Origin: Anastatus disparis
Taxonomy: Eukaryota > Arthropoda > Insecta > Hymenoptera > Eupelmidae
Direction: 5' to 3'
Assembly: GCA_017163975.1 (NCBI GenBank)
Contig: JAFFSR010000237.1
Coordinates: 1,302,001-1,366,000 of the forward strand
DNA length: 64,000 bases
The notes beneath the pieces are model-generated. The model made no database searches. It was not told the origin of the DNA and saw nothing but the letters and a program-made list of their open reading frames with translations. Position numbers and translations under genes: made by a program. Shown in pieces: positions 37,301 to 52,300 of the stretch (positions within the stretch are counted from its first letter, which is position 1; every line of letters begins with the position of its first letter).

Positions 37301-40300
37301 TTGTAGCATGTTAAAAAAGCAATATGAATATATTTTTTTTCACAATTAACTTCAATTATCACGGCTTTGGAAGAAAAAAATTAACCACATTTTAATTTAC
37401 TACTTATGAGTCAATAACTTTAACAATATAATTTTTTAAAAAAATATCCCGAGCTATGAATAAAAATATCATTAATCATCGACTATCTGAAACCCGAAGA
37501 GAAAAGAATAAAAAAAAAAAGAACTTGTACACTTCACATCTAATTTGCTTAACAGTGTGTATGCATGCGAACTGTTGTTATGAATTATCATTGCATTTTG
37601 TCCTTCGAAAAGCTTGAGAAAACTAGAATAGAAAGAGAGAAGAACGAGGATAGGAAAAAAAGTGTAATGTATAAATGAATCTAATTGTAAAAATCTTTTA
37701 CAGCCCCTCTCTGTAGTTCTTTTTTTTTCCTTCTATTTTCGTAATATACATAAGTTAAAGCCAACTGAGCTTGGAAAAAGTCAAGGTCGAGGAAGTCTCT
37801 CTTGACGACAAAGAGAGAGAGAGAGCAGAAGAAGAAAAAAAAGGCGCGCAATCTCTTCGATAGTTAAGGCGTAATAGTCGATCGTTTCAATGTGAATTGC
37901 TAAGAGTTTTTTTTTCTCTCCTTTTTTTTCTTGTAAACTGTTGTTTTATTTTCTATAGGTGGCAAAAAAAAACGTCTGCATTGTCTTTTTCAAGATTTTA
38001 ATGAAAAGCTTCTTATGTCACGTATTTTTATTGAAATATCGAGTCTAACGTTTTCAAAGTTTTTGGAATATTAATATGCATTGTTAAAATTTTTTTTTCC
38101 TTCTTGAACGATATATTGCGATGTCGTTTGGAAAATTAGTTTTGTGATTTATTTTTTCTTGGAAGGAAATTTTCTTCATTTTGTATATTTTTCAATGGGA
38201 TGTACGTTCGTATAAATGGATTAAAAATCTAATCAATTTAATTTATTCTATTGCTGTTGCACGAAACGTCCATATCGTGTATTGATCATTAAAAAAATTT
38301 ATCATTTTTTTCGAAATTCTAATAATATAATAATGCAATTCTAATAATGTAAGTATAAAAAGTTTCAAAATAGTTTATTGAATATTAAACTTTGTAATTT
38401 ACTTGTTAAACAAGTAGAAAAAGACAAGTACAGCACGGCATCTATATTTCAAATTTTTACCATTTAATAAATTGAATTCATAAAATTTGACGATAATTTA
38501 CTGAACCATATACCAATTTCACGTATAATTTTTTGAAACTAATTCGTAGACCAGTTACAAGTAAATTACTATTTTGTGCATTAAGTATGGATTATATTGA
38601 TAAAATAATGTACATTTTGACATTTTCGAACTTATATGCGCGTTGCCGAAAAAAATACCATATATTAATGAAACCGATGAGTTACCAGGATGTGAAAGTT
38701 GTGAATATATTTTTTCTTTGACCAGCGGTAATAAATGTATAAATTTAAAAAAAAAGTGAATTCATACGTTATAAGAATTTTCTACTGCCTTATATTACCA
38801 TATAAAACTTTAAAATTAATTATATTAAATGTTCTTTTTTCCAAAACCTTACAAAGTACAATGAGTTTACAATTTCCTTGGCAATTCTCTCCCATGTTAA
38901 AAAAAATACCCTTACAAAAAAAAAATTACATCGACAATGGAAAGTTCAAAATCATCCTTTATTAAACAAATCATTAAAAAAAAAAATAATTTTTTCTTCA
39001 ATTCCCTTTCCTTCTCGTATAAAATATAAACGAACTTCTTCAAGTCTGGTATAAGCTATAGGCAGAAAAACAGTTTTGCTTGCTCTCGAGCCTTTAAGAG
39101 AAAGTTTTAAAGCCAAGCTTGGTCTTTTATAAAAGGTACCAGTGGGGGGGGGGATCGGGAAAAGAAGTAAGAGAGAAAGGTGGCAAGTCAGATTATCGCC
39201 AGATTTACGCGTCACGCTTTACCTCTCTTTTTCTATATATATGTGTGTATATCTATATATACATCTTTTTTTAACTCTTTAAGTTTGTTAGACAAAGAAA
39301 GATATAGGAAAAGGTCAAGAGAAAGAAAGAAATGAAATTGACGGAGTGGGAGAAGGAAAGAAAGATGTGAAGGAGGAGGAGGGTAGGGGAAGGGAGAAGC
39401 GGGGGGAGGAGGAGAGAAAAATTCAAAAGCCAGTGCAGCCAAAACCTTCCGCAAAACTTCCTCGTTCTCGCCAAGGCATGACGATGGAGAAAGTGACCGT
39501 ATATAAGATATCTATATAGTAATATAAGCGAGTTTTATTTTGTCATTCTTTTAACAAAATGTATATTCTTTGTTGGGATGTTTATATCTAAAAAGGATTT
39601 TGTTTTCCGCTTTCTGTTTCTTATTAAAGCTTTGTCACTTTAATGTAATTTTTCTTTTTTTTGAGCTTGGCTGTTTTTTTAGACAAATTTTAAGTTATCT
39701 TTTTGATGGAAATACTTTTATTTTTATTTTTATATTGTATTGAGCATGATGCTTCTTAAAATAAAATGAAATTTTTATTTTTTATAAATATTATATTTCT
39801 GTATAACGATAATTAATGATTTAAAAAAGGTACTATTTTTTAAGTATTTAAAAAATTTTAATTAATTTCTCTAACAAAAAAACCACAAAAAAATTAAAAT
39901 TTAATATATTTTTTTAACTTTAAATAAAAAAAATTTATCTATTTAAACTTTTTATATTATTTCTCGAAAGAATATTTAACGAAAGTTTAGATTTGAAACT
40001 TTGAACCGATATCCATAGCTGCATTGATGTATAGCAGAAAATCTTTTAGGTCATTGCACTCTCACTTAAAAGCATTATTCTATTCACTGAAGAATATAAT
40101 TCAATCTTAGTTTAATTTAGATTTTTATTTGTTTACTCTTTTTATGTCTACAATATTTTAACGAATTCTCAATTTACTTTTTTTCTAATTAATAAAAATT
40201 TGATGATATCACAACGTTACGATATTTTTTTGTTATTTGTTTAAAAATAAGAAATAATCCACTTATGTCTTATTTATGGTTATAGTTTCATATAAATTTT

Positions 40301-43300
40301 ATAAATAATTTTAAATAATAACCTTACAATTGATATATATTATATATAATGAATGAACGTTATCCCAATTTATGATAATTTAGTCCGAAAAAATGAATTT
40401 TTTCCATTAATGTAGCATGCTAAACTAAAATAAAATAACGCTATCCAAAAATTTATGCATTCATTGTTAATAAAAATGAAAACGTGTTATTAAAAATTCT
40501 AAAAATTAAATCCTATCATAAGTTTGTAAAAACAAATGATAACATGCATCGATGATATTGTCTTAACTTCATTCTTTTCCAATTAGTAAAAACCATAGTT
40601 TTAATTGAAATTCAAAGCACAAGGTTAAGTGTCTGTTTGTATCAGTAAATCCCAAAAATCAAAAAGAACAATGCATACTTTGAATGTTTTGTTTTCTAAG
40701 ATTTTTAATTTTAATTTTCAATATTACACTGATAAAAGAATAGTAAAAATCATTATAATTATAATTTTGATACTATTGAAGGAATCGATTGATTATCTAA
40801 TTAAATAAATAATAAATATTCATTTGATTAAATTTATCAGTAAATTCAAATTATAATTTTGTGTATCTCATAAAAACAAATTACGAAGCAATGCTTTGAG
40901 TTCAGTGGCTCAGTCGGTAGAGCAATGGACTCATAATCTCGAGGATTCGAGTTTGAATCCCGCTCTCGGCCGATTGATGTAAAAGTACCACTGTACGTTA
41001 CATGTGCTTTGTTGACAAATACACTGACAACCTCCGTCGCTAATTAGCATCGCAATGATTAATACAGCAACGTCAAATAATTAAAAAAAAAACATTTGCA
41101 ATACTTTAATAACTTTCTTTACGATTAGTAATAATCTGTGCTTCAGTAATTTTTTTATTAAATTTTAATGAATTGTATATACACAATTTTTATATTATAA
41201 TTAAAATATTAGAAAACTTCTAAATGAAAATTTTACTAAACCTTTTAGTATCAGTACTTTTATATATAAAAAATTATAAATAACCCAGTTAATATAAAAG
41301 ATGCAGTACAATCTCGAGCTTTTCAAACAAAATTTTCAACAAAAAAAAAATTACCAAAAAAAAAAAATTTTACGAATAAAGACCAAAAAGAAAAACGTTC
41401 TCCTTGCAAAAGAAATCAAATGTAAAAAAAAAAAAATTCAAAAAAGAAAAAAGAAAACGAAAAATAAATTTCCTCTTTCTTGCAAGCGTCTCTTTCGAGA
41501 CTTACCGTATCGCGTCTGTGTACATACATGGTTTAATACCTTCAGGTCGGCATCGTAGGGTAATGTCTTGTCCCATAGATTAGGCCCAAGAAAAGCTGCT
41601 TGAGCTTCAACATTTCCCCACAATTCACCGTCGGCATCTTTTTTCTCATCTGGACCATCTTTTCCTTGTTTCCCTGTAACATATTAAATAAATCAAATCA
41701 TTAGTAATTGTTTCATTATTTTTTATTAGAAAAAAATATTATATTTTGATTTTTGGTCTTTAAAAATTATTAAATTTACAAAATAATTAGGTACACGAAG
41801 TAAAAAAAATAGCAGAGCTTAAGATTTTTTTTGCTGAATCAGATAATTTTCGACTGAAATACAACTTGTTAGAAGAAAATTCTTATTGTCAAAGTTAAAT
41901 CAACGTTTAATTGATGGCCAAAGTCTAAGCTTCCTAAATCTAAAAAAATTTTCCTAATACAAGGAATTCAAATATAATTTGTTTCTGCGAACAAATTTTC
42001 TTTATTAATCGTATCGTCATTCTGCCGCTGCGTTAGCTGTCGTGAATCGTTTCTTTTTTTTTCTTGCTAGTTTCGAGAACGAATATTTTTTTTTTGTTCT
42101 GTTAATTTATACTTTGTTGCTTTGAGTTTTCTTACTTTTTTATTTTTGTTTAATTGCATGTATCATCTCGTTTTAGCAAGTCATTAAAGAATACAATGTT
42201 TGTTTATTGATAACTTTGATCATCCGACAGTTCAGATTCAAAATCAAACATTTTGTTGAAAAATAATAATGTCAAAACTCAGACTTTTATGATTTGTTAT
42301 TAGTTTCAAAGTCAGTTCTAGAAAAATTATTATCCTATGATCGGATCCTTAAATCATTTTCAACTATCATCATTCATGATTAGTTGAAAAATAGCCAAAT
42401 TAAAATTTCATTGACATATGACTACGGCACATCTTTACGACTTCGCCCCATTTGACAAAGTCAAGGAAACGCTAAACGAAACACCCAAAAGAATTACCAA
42501 GCTCAACAAACCCAAGGGAGAAAGAGAAAAAAAACAAAGTAAAAAAAAAAGTCCCGGAAGGGATAGATGCGAGCAGTTATAACGTTCTATTTTCGAGCAA
42601 ACTCCATCTTAGGCAAGGTCAAAAAGCAAAGAAGAAGAAGCCTGTTGCTTCTACTACAACTTATCGTCCTCTTCCCTTTACTTTAGCGAGAAGTGGCTTC
42701 TCTCTTCTTGTTCCAAAGAGAGAGAGAAAAAAAAACGAGATAATTTTTAGGATACCCAAGGAATGAGTCCTGACCTCGATGTATTAAACGTACGTGAGTC
42801 GAGTGGTATGATCATGGAGACGAAATTTTCGTAACGTAGAATTCTTCGTTTCTTGTTTTTTTTTTCTGCTAGTTCAAAATGGTTTATGTTAAACAAGCTC
42901 TATTTTGAATTTTTTTAGTTTAATATCTTATTTGATTTGACCTTGCTTCTGTATTGTTTAGAATGGAAATATAATGAGAGGGTGGAAGAAAAAAGAATCT
43001 TCTAATAGGTTTAATGGAATGTCTTTACTTTGTCTATGTTTATAATAAAATAAGTAGTTCTAGAATGAGTAACTCAATAATAAAAAAAAGTCAATATTAA
43101 AAATAATTTGTTTAATTCAATATTGAAATAATTTTTATATGACATTTAATAATATGTTACAATAATAGAAAAAATCAATTTTAAATTAATATCATTTATT
43201 TAATCGAATGATGTATTAATACTATAATCATCCCAAAATTCAGAATAATTAGAAATTATTGTATATTATCTCATGTAAACTAATAAATCCATCTTCCAAC

Positions 43301-46300
43301 TTAACTCCCAAAATTTTCTCCAAAAAGCCATCAACATTAAATTTCTTCGAACAAAACTCTGACTCAACCTAAAAAATTCCCTAATTTTAACCCATAACCC
43401 AAACATTCACCACTAAGCAAATCTTCTCAAGTCCCTCGAAAGAAAAAAAAAATCCAGCATGTCTCTACAAAGAACCTCCGTATGATACACGTGCTCACGT
43501 ATACACATAGATAAATTCGCTATGAGAAAAAAAAAGAAACAAATCGTTCTATCTACTTGTTCTCTAAATCTCCAAAACGCAAACACACCTGGTAAAGACT
43601 CTCTCTCTGAAAAAGAATAAAAAAAAAGAACCAGCTTCCCATATGTTTGAACAATTCCTAGAAACAAAATGCCTATTGGATTCTGCGAAGGCACTCTCTT
43701 TTATCTATCCAACCACGTTTAAAATTCTTACTTTTTTTTTTGTTTTCATTTTCTTTCTTCTTCTTCTCCTTTTTTGTCTTTCACATCTTACAAGGCGTCG
43801 TTTTTTTAACAATATTCTCTGCCAAACGAGAAAAGAGTATTATAAAAGCCTAGACGAGAAGCCGATCGGGTCGACTGTCAAGGCTACGTATAAACAGCCG
43901 TCACGCTAAGCGCGTGCTTATGTTTTTCTTATAATAAAGAGATTGAGAGAAGGAGGAGGAAACGCGCGTGATCGAACGTCGATGAGACTGGACGTTTTAT
44001 ATATATATACATTTTTTTTCTATTTTTTTTTTGTGAATTAAGTAAAGACAATGATTATTGTTAATTTTTAATGGAGTAAGTGCGGTTTCGAAAATAAGAC
44101 TTGTTGGTATTTCAAATATTTTCGTTCATTTCCGGGTTTGAATAGTTTTGAAATTTTTTAGATAATAACAGAAAAATAACGTTCAATTTAAAAAAAAATG
44201 ATATTAAAATTTTTAACTATTTGTAAAATTAGTGCAAGATTTAAGTTTTGTTTTATTAAAACAAAACCAAGGAATTAACAGGTTATAGATTTGAGACTAA
44301 AACTTGTAAAAATTTTAATCTACTTCCTCATTTTTTGTTCGATTTTTCATAAAGGCAACTCTAATTTTATGGACTTATAAGAAAATTCTACACTGGAGAA
44401 ATCCTTTAATAAATTAACATTTGTATTAAAATTCTTTTATATAGTACGTTTTCTGCATATAAAAAATTATTATTAAATTTGGAAAAACGTGGAAATTTTA
44501 TTTTTTTAAAAACTGGTGAATCTCGCTACTAACGTTATTACTAAAAATTTCAATCGCATATGTTACGAATTCTTTCATTTTAAATTTTATTAAATAATTT
44601 ACAATCACTCACTTTTTTTGAATAGTATTTTTTTTTAATAATTTTTTTTTTATAAATTTTTTTATAACTTCCCCATGATATCAAATTTTTTCTTTCCATT
44701 TTAATAATATTTTTATTTAATATAAATTTTATATATTTCATTCTTAGATGTTGCCAACTTATATTTTATATATTTTTGTAATTCTTATAATGCAGAAATG
44801 CCCAGCCTCTATAAATTAATTTTATTACTATTATAATAAATTTTTTTTTTTTTTTTTGTAACTAATTATGCTTTTTACACTACTCTATTTACCCATAACT
44901 TTTTACAAATTGTATCACATACACTTTCGATTCAAAAAGCAGTACGTAGTTTCGCATAAAAAATTTTTTTTTTTTTTTTTATCTTGAATCGCAGTATGTC
45001 CTTTGCGCGAAAAAGAGCTATACTTTTATACAAAAATAATACAATTTTGTAATCTAGCTTAATGGTTACTTCTAGCATGTATATACACTGAATCATTTAC
45101 TACTTCCTCTCATAAATTACCTATTTCTTCGTATCGACCAAGCATATTCTTTTTTTTCCTTTTTACTTCTTTGCACTGTGTGCATGTGTACGAGCAAAAG
45201 TAGTAAATAATTGATTATTCTATAAAACTTAACAACATATATAAAATAGAATCTATGGTACAACACTTCTGAGCTTGTTTCAATGTCCTTTTTTTTTAGT
45301 GTTATAATTAGTAAAATGATGATTATTAGAATTTAATCAGCGATGCGTATCTTTGTGCATATATGCTCAAGTTAAGTTAAATGAGTTTGGTGAGAAAATT
45401 ATTTTTAGGAATGAGGATAATCTATGTTTTCAAAGAGGAAAATAATTCTGATTATTTAAAAATTAATCGCAAAAGCATATCTTAAGAATAGTTGAAAAAT
45501 TTGACTTGTCACTAATAAGAGCTTATATTTAAAACAGGAAATTATTTTTAACCATTTTAATAAATTTTTAATCTTAATCAATCCACAATATTCTAGTGGA
45601 TTTAATTTTAATGTTATAATTTATGAGTAAAAACATTTGTACTTGTAGTAAATAAAACTTTTTTTCCAAAAGTAGATTTATTAACTTTTTTATTGTAAAT
45701 TTCATTTTTTCTGAATACTAATATGCACAATAAAAAATACATATTTTGAAGTTATCCTGCAATTCAAAGTTTTATACTTAACGTATTTAAAAATTATGTT
45801 TATTTTGTCTTATTCCAAATTAATAAACTCAAGAGCCAGACAACAATATACCGTTGATAATTACGATATCTTAAAATATACCATTCGCAATAATAGTAAT
45901 AAAAAAAAAGATTAAAAATTTCAATTGTCATGTAGACTAACAAAAACTTGAAGCAAAGTATATAATAGCGAAACAGTAGTCAACTGGCATAAAGAAACTC
46001 GCTTAAAATAAAATAATTCAGATGTTTGTTTTTGTCATTATTTTACAAAAAAAAAAAAAAAAAAGAATAACACCCCGACCGAACGAAAAAAAAGAGCAAA
46101 TGTCCTTAAAAGCAGCTTGCTCTTGATCATGAATCATTTTCCTTCAAAGTCAAGGATTATCACTCGAAACGTACGATTTATATACATTTCTTTATACGTC
46201 TAGATAAATTTTAGCCGAGCATGTATTAGAATTCATGATTTTTCTGGTTGCTCCTTAAGCCAAGCGTAACAATATCCTTGAGATCCTCAGCTTTAAAGAA

Positions 46301-49300
46301 ACAGAAGAAAAAAAAGTTTTTTTTCTCGTGTATACGAGAGCCCGTAACCAATCGACAAAGGAGAAGAGAAGTCAAAGTATCCCTCTCTCTCTCTCTCTCT
46401 CGCTCTCTGTCTCTTACACTTTTTTTTCAATCTCTACGAAAGGAGTTAGCGTGAATAACGGTAAATCGAAAGATATAAAAAAAAGGAGGTAGGGAAAGAA
46501 AAAGAAGATAAAAAAGAGTAAGAAACGAGATCCTTGATTTTTGCTAAGCTTCCCTTTCTTCGCTCTTACGTGATTACTTATATAGATGAGTTTCTTAAAT
46601 TTTTTTTCATTTCTTTTTTCTTTTTGATGTTAGGTGAAGAGATAATCGCATTTTCTCGAATGGACCTCGATTATTTATGACGTTGAATTAGACGCTTTGT
46701 ATAATTGGGTTGATCTTTGGCCTTGATGGTTAAAGGTAAAAGTAATAACTGTTTTAGGAAATGATTATTAATTTAATACGCGTTTTAATGAAACGAAGAA
46801 ATTAGAGAATTGTTTTGTAATTATTTATGAAGTTATTTTTAAAACGTGAACGTTAAATGTAGAATAACATAAAATTAGTCTGATTAAATTTATTTTTCTC
46901 AAAATAGAGAATTCACGATGAAATACATATTTGTTAAAAATTTTGACAAATACCTGTTCACATTGTCATTAAAAAGAAAGACAATACGAATCGAATCCTC
47001 GTACCTTTAATTAAAATTAATTAATGGTTAATGATCGCCTAAACTCTATGATCGTCGACAATTAATAAGATGTTACGATACCTTATAATTTAACCATTTC
47101 CAGGCATGAAAATAATATCCAAAGAAAAGAAATAAAATAAAACAATTCTTCATTTGTAAAAAAAAAATAATGTAATCCATGCCATAACACACAAATCTAA
47201 CGTCACATCAATCATCCGACATCCTTAAACTTACAATTAAACGACAATCAATGACAATAACTTCATTCAATCCGGTAAGAGCTTTTCCATACACACCGCG
47301 ATATATCAAAGCAACAGGTGAGAAAATCCAAGCCACACACATAACGTAAGAATCGAACGTAAAGGAGAAAAACATTCATTTTAGTTTCTCACCGTTTCTT
47401 TTCATTATCTACATACTTTTTTTTTCAAAGTCTTAAGGACAATTATAATACACGTGTTTGTTGTCGCTTTTAAAACTTAACGTGAGTCATAAAAAGGGAC
47501 GCTCGGGGCGGAGACAGCTTGGAAAATTAATCTTTATATATGTTTCTTTTTTTTTTTATTTCTTTTCTCACCGCTAAAGTATCTTTTTATACACGTATAG
47601 ATATATAGAACGATCACATTAGCTAGAGCAGACCTTGGGGATGTGTGTGTCTGTGTGCATATGTACACTGGAATAAACGTACGTGTGTATCTTTATATAG
47701 CGCGCAATTGAACGACATGCGATGCGCGACGTGGGCGTGGGACACTTGCATATATATACATGTATATACCTTATATTGTACATGACATTTGTACTTATTT
47801 CTATACTTTTATTTTAATTCTAAACTCTGGGCAAAGGATTGTTTTATTTTTTTTTTTTTATATATTCTTTGGCTCGTTGTTTTTTCGTTACAATTAGGAA
47901 TGGGTGTGCAATTTTTTAGGATGGTCGTCAATGCTAGCTTACTTCACTGTAGTAGCCTCTGGTTTATAATTTCAAATAAATTATGATAAATAAATCGTAA
48001 TTAATTACCCGATAAAGAACATTACTCTTTTTTTTTATCAATTTATTTATCACCGTATTCATTTATTACTAAGATTCCAGAAATCCAATGAAACTTTCAA
48101 TTTTCATTCTCAATGGAATATTTTTTTTATAACAATCTCAATCTTGATCTTTACTTACAAAAAAATAAAGAAACAGAAGAAACCTTCGCCGATGAGGAAC
48201 AGAACCCGAGTTTTTTTATGTGAATGCTTATTATAATATATTAACAGGCTAGCAAGTTATTCACGATAAATCATCGTTGCACTCGTGTGTACATTTTGTT
48301 AGATTGAAAATTGAATAAATATTCATCATTTTATAGACGGAATCATTCTATTATTAGATCTGAAATTACGATAATTCAATAATTATTGTACTTTCAAAAA
48401 ATTTTTAATATAACATTAAACTTGATGATTTTAAGACAAGAAAAAATAAATTGGTCTTGTGAAAATTAAAAAAAATTTGATTTTTTTAGTATTTAAAAAA
48501 TGGTAAAATAAATGCGTTTATTTTATTATTAAATTAAAAATTAAAAATAATTTTCGTATCACGAAAATAAAACAATTTGTAAATAAATCTTACAAAATAT
48601 TTTTACCAGAATTGAAAAAAAAAATGCAATAAAAACCTATCAGCATAAAATAGAATGTGAATAATGAGAATATATATTTTTTTTTCTCAAAGTGTTGAAT
48701 GATTTACATCGAATATAGCTGAAATGATTAGTATCCTTGACCATGGTTTTCTTTATGTATCGGTAGTGTCTCGCTCAAGGTCTTTGTAACGGTCCGCCAG
48801 CTATATCGAATCTAAAATTATTTTTCTTTTAAGAATATTAATAAAAATACCAAACTAAATTCATTACAGAACAACAAAATACCGATGGAACATTTTTCAG
48901 ATACTCTCGCACGCACACGCGTGTAATGAAACGTAAATCTGAATGGAAAAAAAAGAAACGTTTTGATTCCTTGCAATATGGACAATAAAGAAAGAAAAAG
49001 GTAATAGAATTGATCGTAAAAGTTGTTGTTAAACAGCCAATCAATTATTATCTCATGACAGTTTCTGAATCAATAATTCATTGAATGATTTATATTGAAT
49101 AAATCGAAGCCGTCCTTTAAAAGTTTTAACTAATTAAGGTCTCCGCTCGTTACAATCTATCTCGAATTACTTTCGCTAATTTATTAACTACTTGCGCTGT
49201 TATAATTTATATACTGTTGATACAAATACAGAAAAATTGCGTTCGAATTAATAATGGAAAAATTTTTTTAAAGTAATGTATACGCAATATGTCGATGCAA

Positions 49301-52300
49301 TTTGTCAATAAAATATGTTTAATGATCCAATAGATGATTGTATTTTTACAATGATACGACAATTTGTTAAAGCTATTTTAAATTAAAAATCATAAAATTG
49401 AAATGAATAAACTTTTTTTTTATCCAACGATTTGAATATAAAGTACTTTAACATCTCAATAATGTCATTATTATCCTTGCTACTTTCGAATGTCATAATT
49501 CCGTTAGAGTAAAACGTGATTTAAATGAGAACTTTTTATCTATGATTGACCACTTTGTAAATCGCATTTTCCCTTACATAAAATATGCACTTGTTTTTAA
49601 TCATTCGTTTGTTCTTGGAAATCATTATACTTTCTTCAATGAGAAAAATTTTTTTTAAGGATAATAAAAAAAGTTAACTTGTATAAATAAATTTGTTTCT
49701 GCTTTTTTTTTCTTTTTTTTTTTTAAAAAAAATATTATTTATGTTTGAAGGTATTTATTTTAATAAATATTTAATGAAACTAACATTATTTATTAAATAA
49801 CGTTACTAAATTATAAAACTAACGATAATTTCTATCTTCAAATGAAATTCCGTTTTTAAAATGAAGAATAAAAATTTTGAACACATATTTTTTCGTGCAT
49901 CTATATCCTCTACCTCAAAACTTTCAATGATAACAATAAACAATAATCTTTTAAAAATTCGAAAAATAATAAAAAGCTAATAAAAAACAATAACATTGGA
50001 AAGATTAAAAGCATCCAGCAGTAGTAGTTTTTCGAGCCGGTCAGTCTACTAAAAAAGTGCATATGCACAGGAAGAAGAATCGGCGCTCGGCGCTCTAAGC
50101 TATAATACGGCCTTTAACTAAATTACCAACTATATAGTTATAGTTGTCGTACTATACGTATGTTGAAAGAGCGAGACAAGTATACAGTGAGAGAGAAAAA
50201 AAGAACGTGGCATATACGCTTCGGTCGGTCGGTTGGTTTAGTTGGTTTGGCATATACCTAGTTAGAAGAGAGAAGAGTTCCAGCGAGAGAGAGAGAGAGA
50301 GAGAGCGACGTTTTGCTTGGTTGTTTAGATGCTTTAGAGCCGATGTGACAATGTGGTATATACAATGCAAGCGAACGTTTCTGTATGATCTACTAACTAC
50401 CACTACCACTACTAACCTATGCGTTTACTCGTGTTACTGCTATATACTCTCTATGCGTGATCGTAGCATCCGCTCTATTTTTTTTCTTTTATTTTATTTT
50501 TTTTTTATTTATTTATAATTCTTACCGACTATGACGAGAGGCGTAGACGATGTTTTATTTTAGAGGATTATTGTTTTTTAAAGCTTTTTAGCAAGGCGCG
50601 GGAGATTGGAATTTCATTAGTGTAGGGTTAGAAATTTAGGATGGTCATTGACGTATAAGTGATAATTGTGATAATTTTTTTATTTTTATGAAAAATAGTT
50701 ACTTTTTTTGGTAAATAATCAAATTTTTTTTTATAAAAATAAATTATATTATTCTTAATTCAATATTAATGAAAATTTCTTATATTTTTCGTTTAGCATA
50801 ATTTTTGCAATAAAATCGGTGACAAATTTAAATGAAAATAAAAAACTTTCTAAAACATTTGAACGATATTACGAATTTCGCATTAAGTGTTAAAGTTATT
50901 TTTTTTCTTGCGATACTGCACAGTCTAATTTTAGTAAAATAATTAAGGAAAATTCATGCGCTGATACAAACTTACTTAAGTAGATAATAGCAGTACCTAG
51001 TCAGCCATTAATTTACTTGCTTATACCTTTATTTAGGAGTACGTAGTTTTACTAAAAAAGTTGATATATTATTAAATAATGAAATTTTTTAAAAATATTT
51101 GATTCAATTAAAGTTTATATTAGTTAAAAACCTAACAAATAAAAAAAGTAAATCAATTATCTAGAAGAAAATTAATTTGTTCTATTTTTTATCGATTGGC
51201 AACTCATTTAGGAAAAATATTCCCAAGAATAAAAGTAAAAATAAGTGAAATCTTATCAGCAGCATCCAGTCTCAAATAAAAGTAGAAAGAAAATAAAAAA
51301 AAAAAGAAATCAGTCTCTCAACGAGCCAATATCGAAACAAGTAGTCAACAGTAGCGACTAAGGTACATGTATCAATAATCACAATTGAATAGCGAGCGCT
51401 TTAGAATTTCAGTACAATGCAGAAGCTCGTCTTTTCTTTCTCTCTTTTGCTCTTGTCTCACTTGACAAGTCTGCCCCCTTTTGAAGAATACGCTCTCTCG
51501 CAACATTGGACCATATAAAATGTTACGTAAGATCTCCCGGTGCACGCGAGAGAGAGCTTTACTAACTCGAGTCTCTTTATTTCTGGGTATGTGTACGTAT
51601 GAACGTGGAATCTTTATGTGCGTGTGTATGTGTATGTAGAATACGTGTACGTGCAACGGCGCCACGTGAATCGCGATGACTAAGAGGTTGCATCCTTACT
51701 GTTTTGTTTGGCTTTTTTTTGCCTTCTTGCTTTTCCGATGTTGCAGGTTAAAATGATTTTGTTAGTTTGGTAGAATTAATGATTTTGAATCATTTTTTAA
51801 ATACGACTGAAATAATTTCAGTTTTGAAAAATTGCGATTAAGTAAGAAAGCAAATGGCCATTATGTTTTAAAAAATTTTTAATTTGATTTTTCGTACATG
51901 TTTATCTATGTGAATTTGGCTGTTTGTATTTGTTTTAGAAGGTATCAAGATGCAATGATGATTAAAAAAAATAATTTTATTTTAATTATTCGATATAAGC
52001 TTGAAAATTGATGTTTTTAAATATACAAAATAAAATGAAAAAATTTTCAATTGAAATGAATCTTAACTGCAAATCTAAAAATCAAAAATATAAAAACCAG
52101 ATCGAAAATCCATCGAATTCTGTAAATCTGCTAATACTTGACGTTAGTTTTTTTTGCTTGTTAAAAAAAAAAAGTTGAGAAGAAGTCTCAGATACATCCA
52201 CACATACACGTACAAGTGTTTTAAAATTAGCAAACGTATATATTCAAGGCCGTTTGTAAACGATCGCCAAACAAATGGAAATATCGTACAAAGCTTATAG

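Noticed and set aside
50144..50518. 124-codon plus-strand open frame and its 85-codon antisense partner
   Set aside because: Both depend on a (GA)n tract giving RERERE or SLSLSL repeats; low complexity, not coding.
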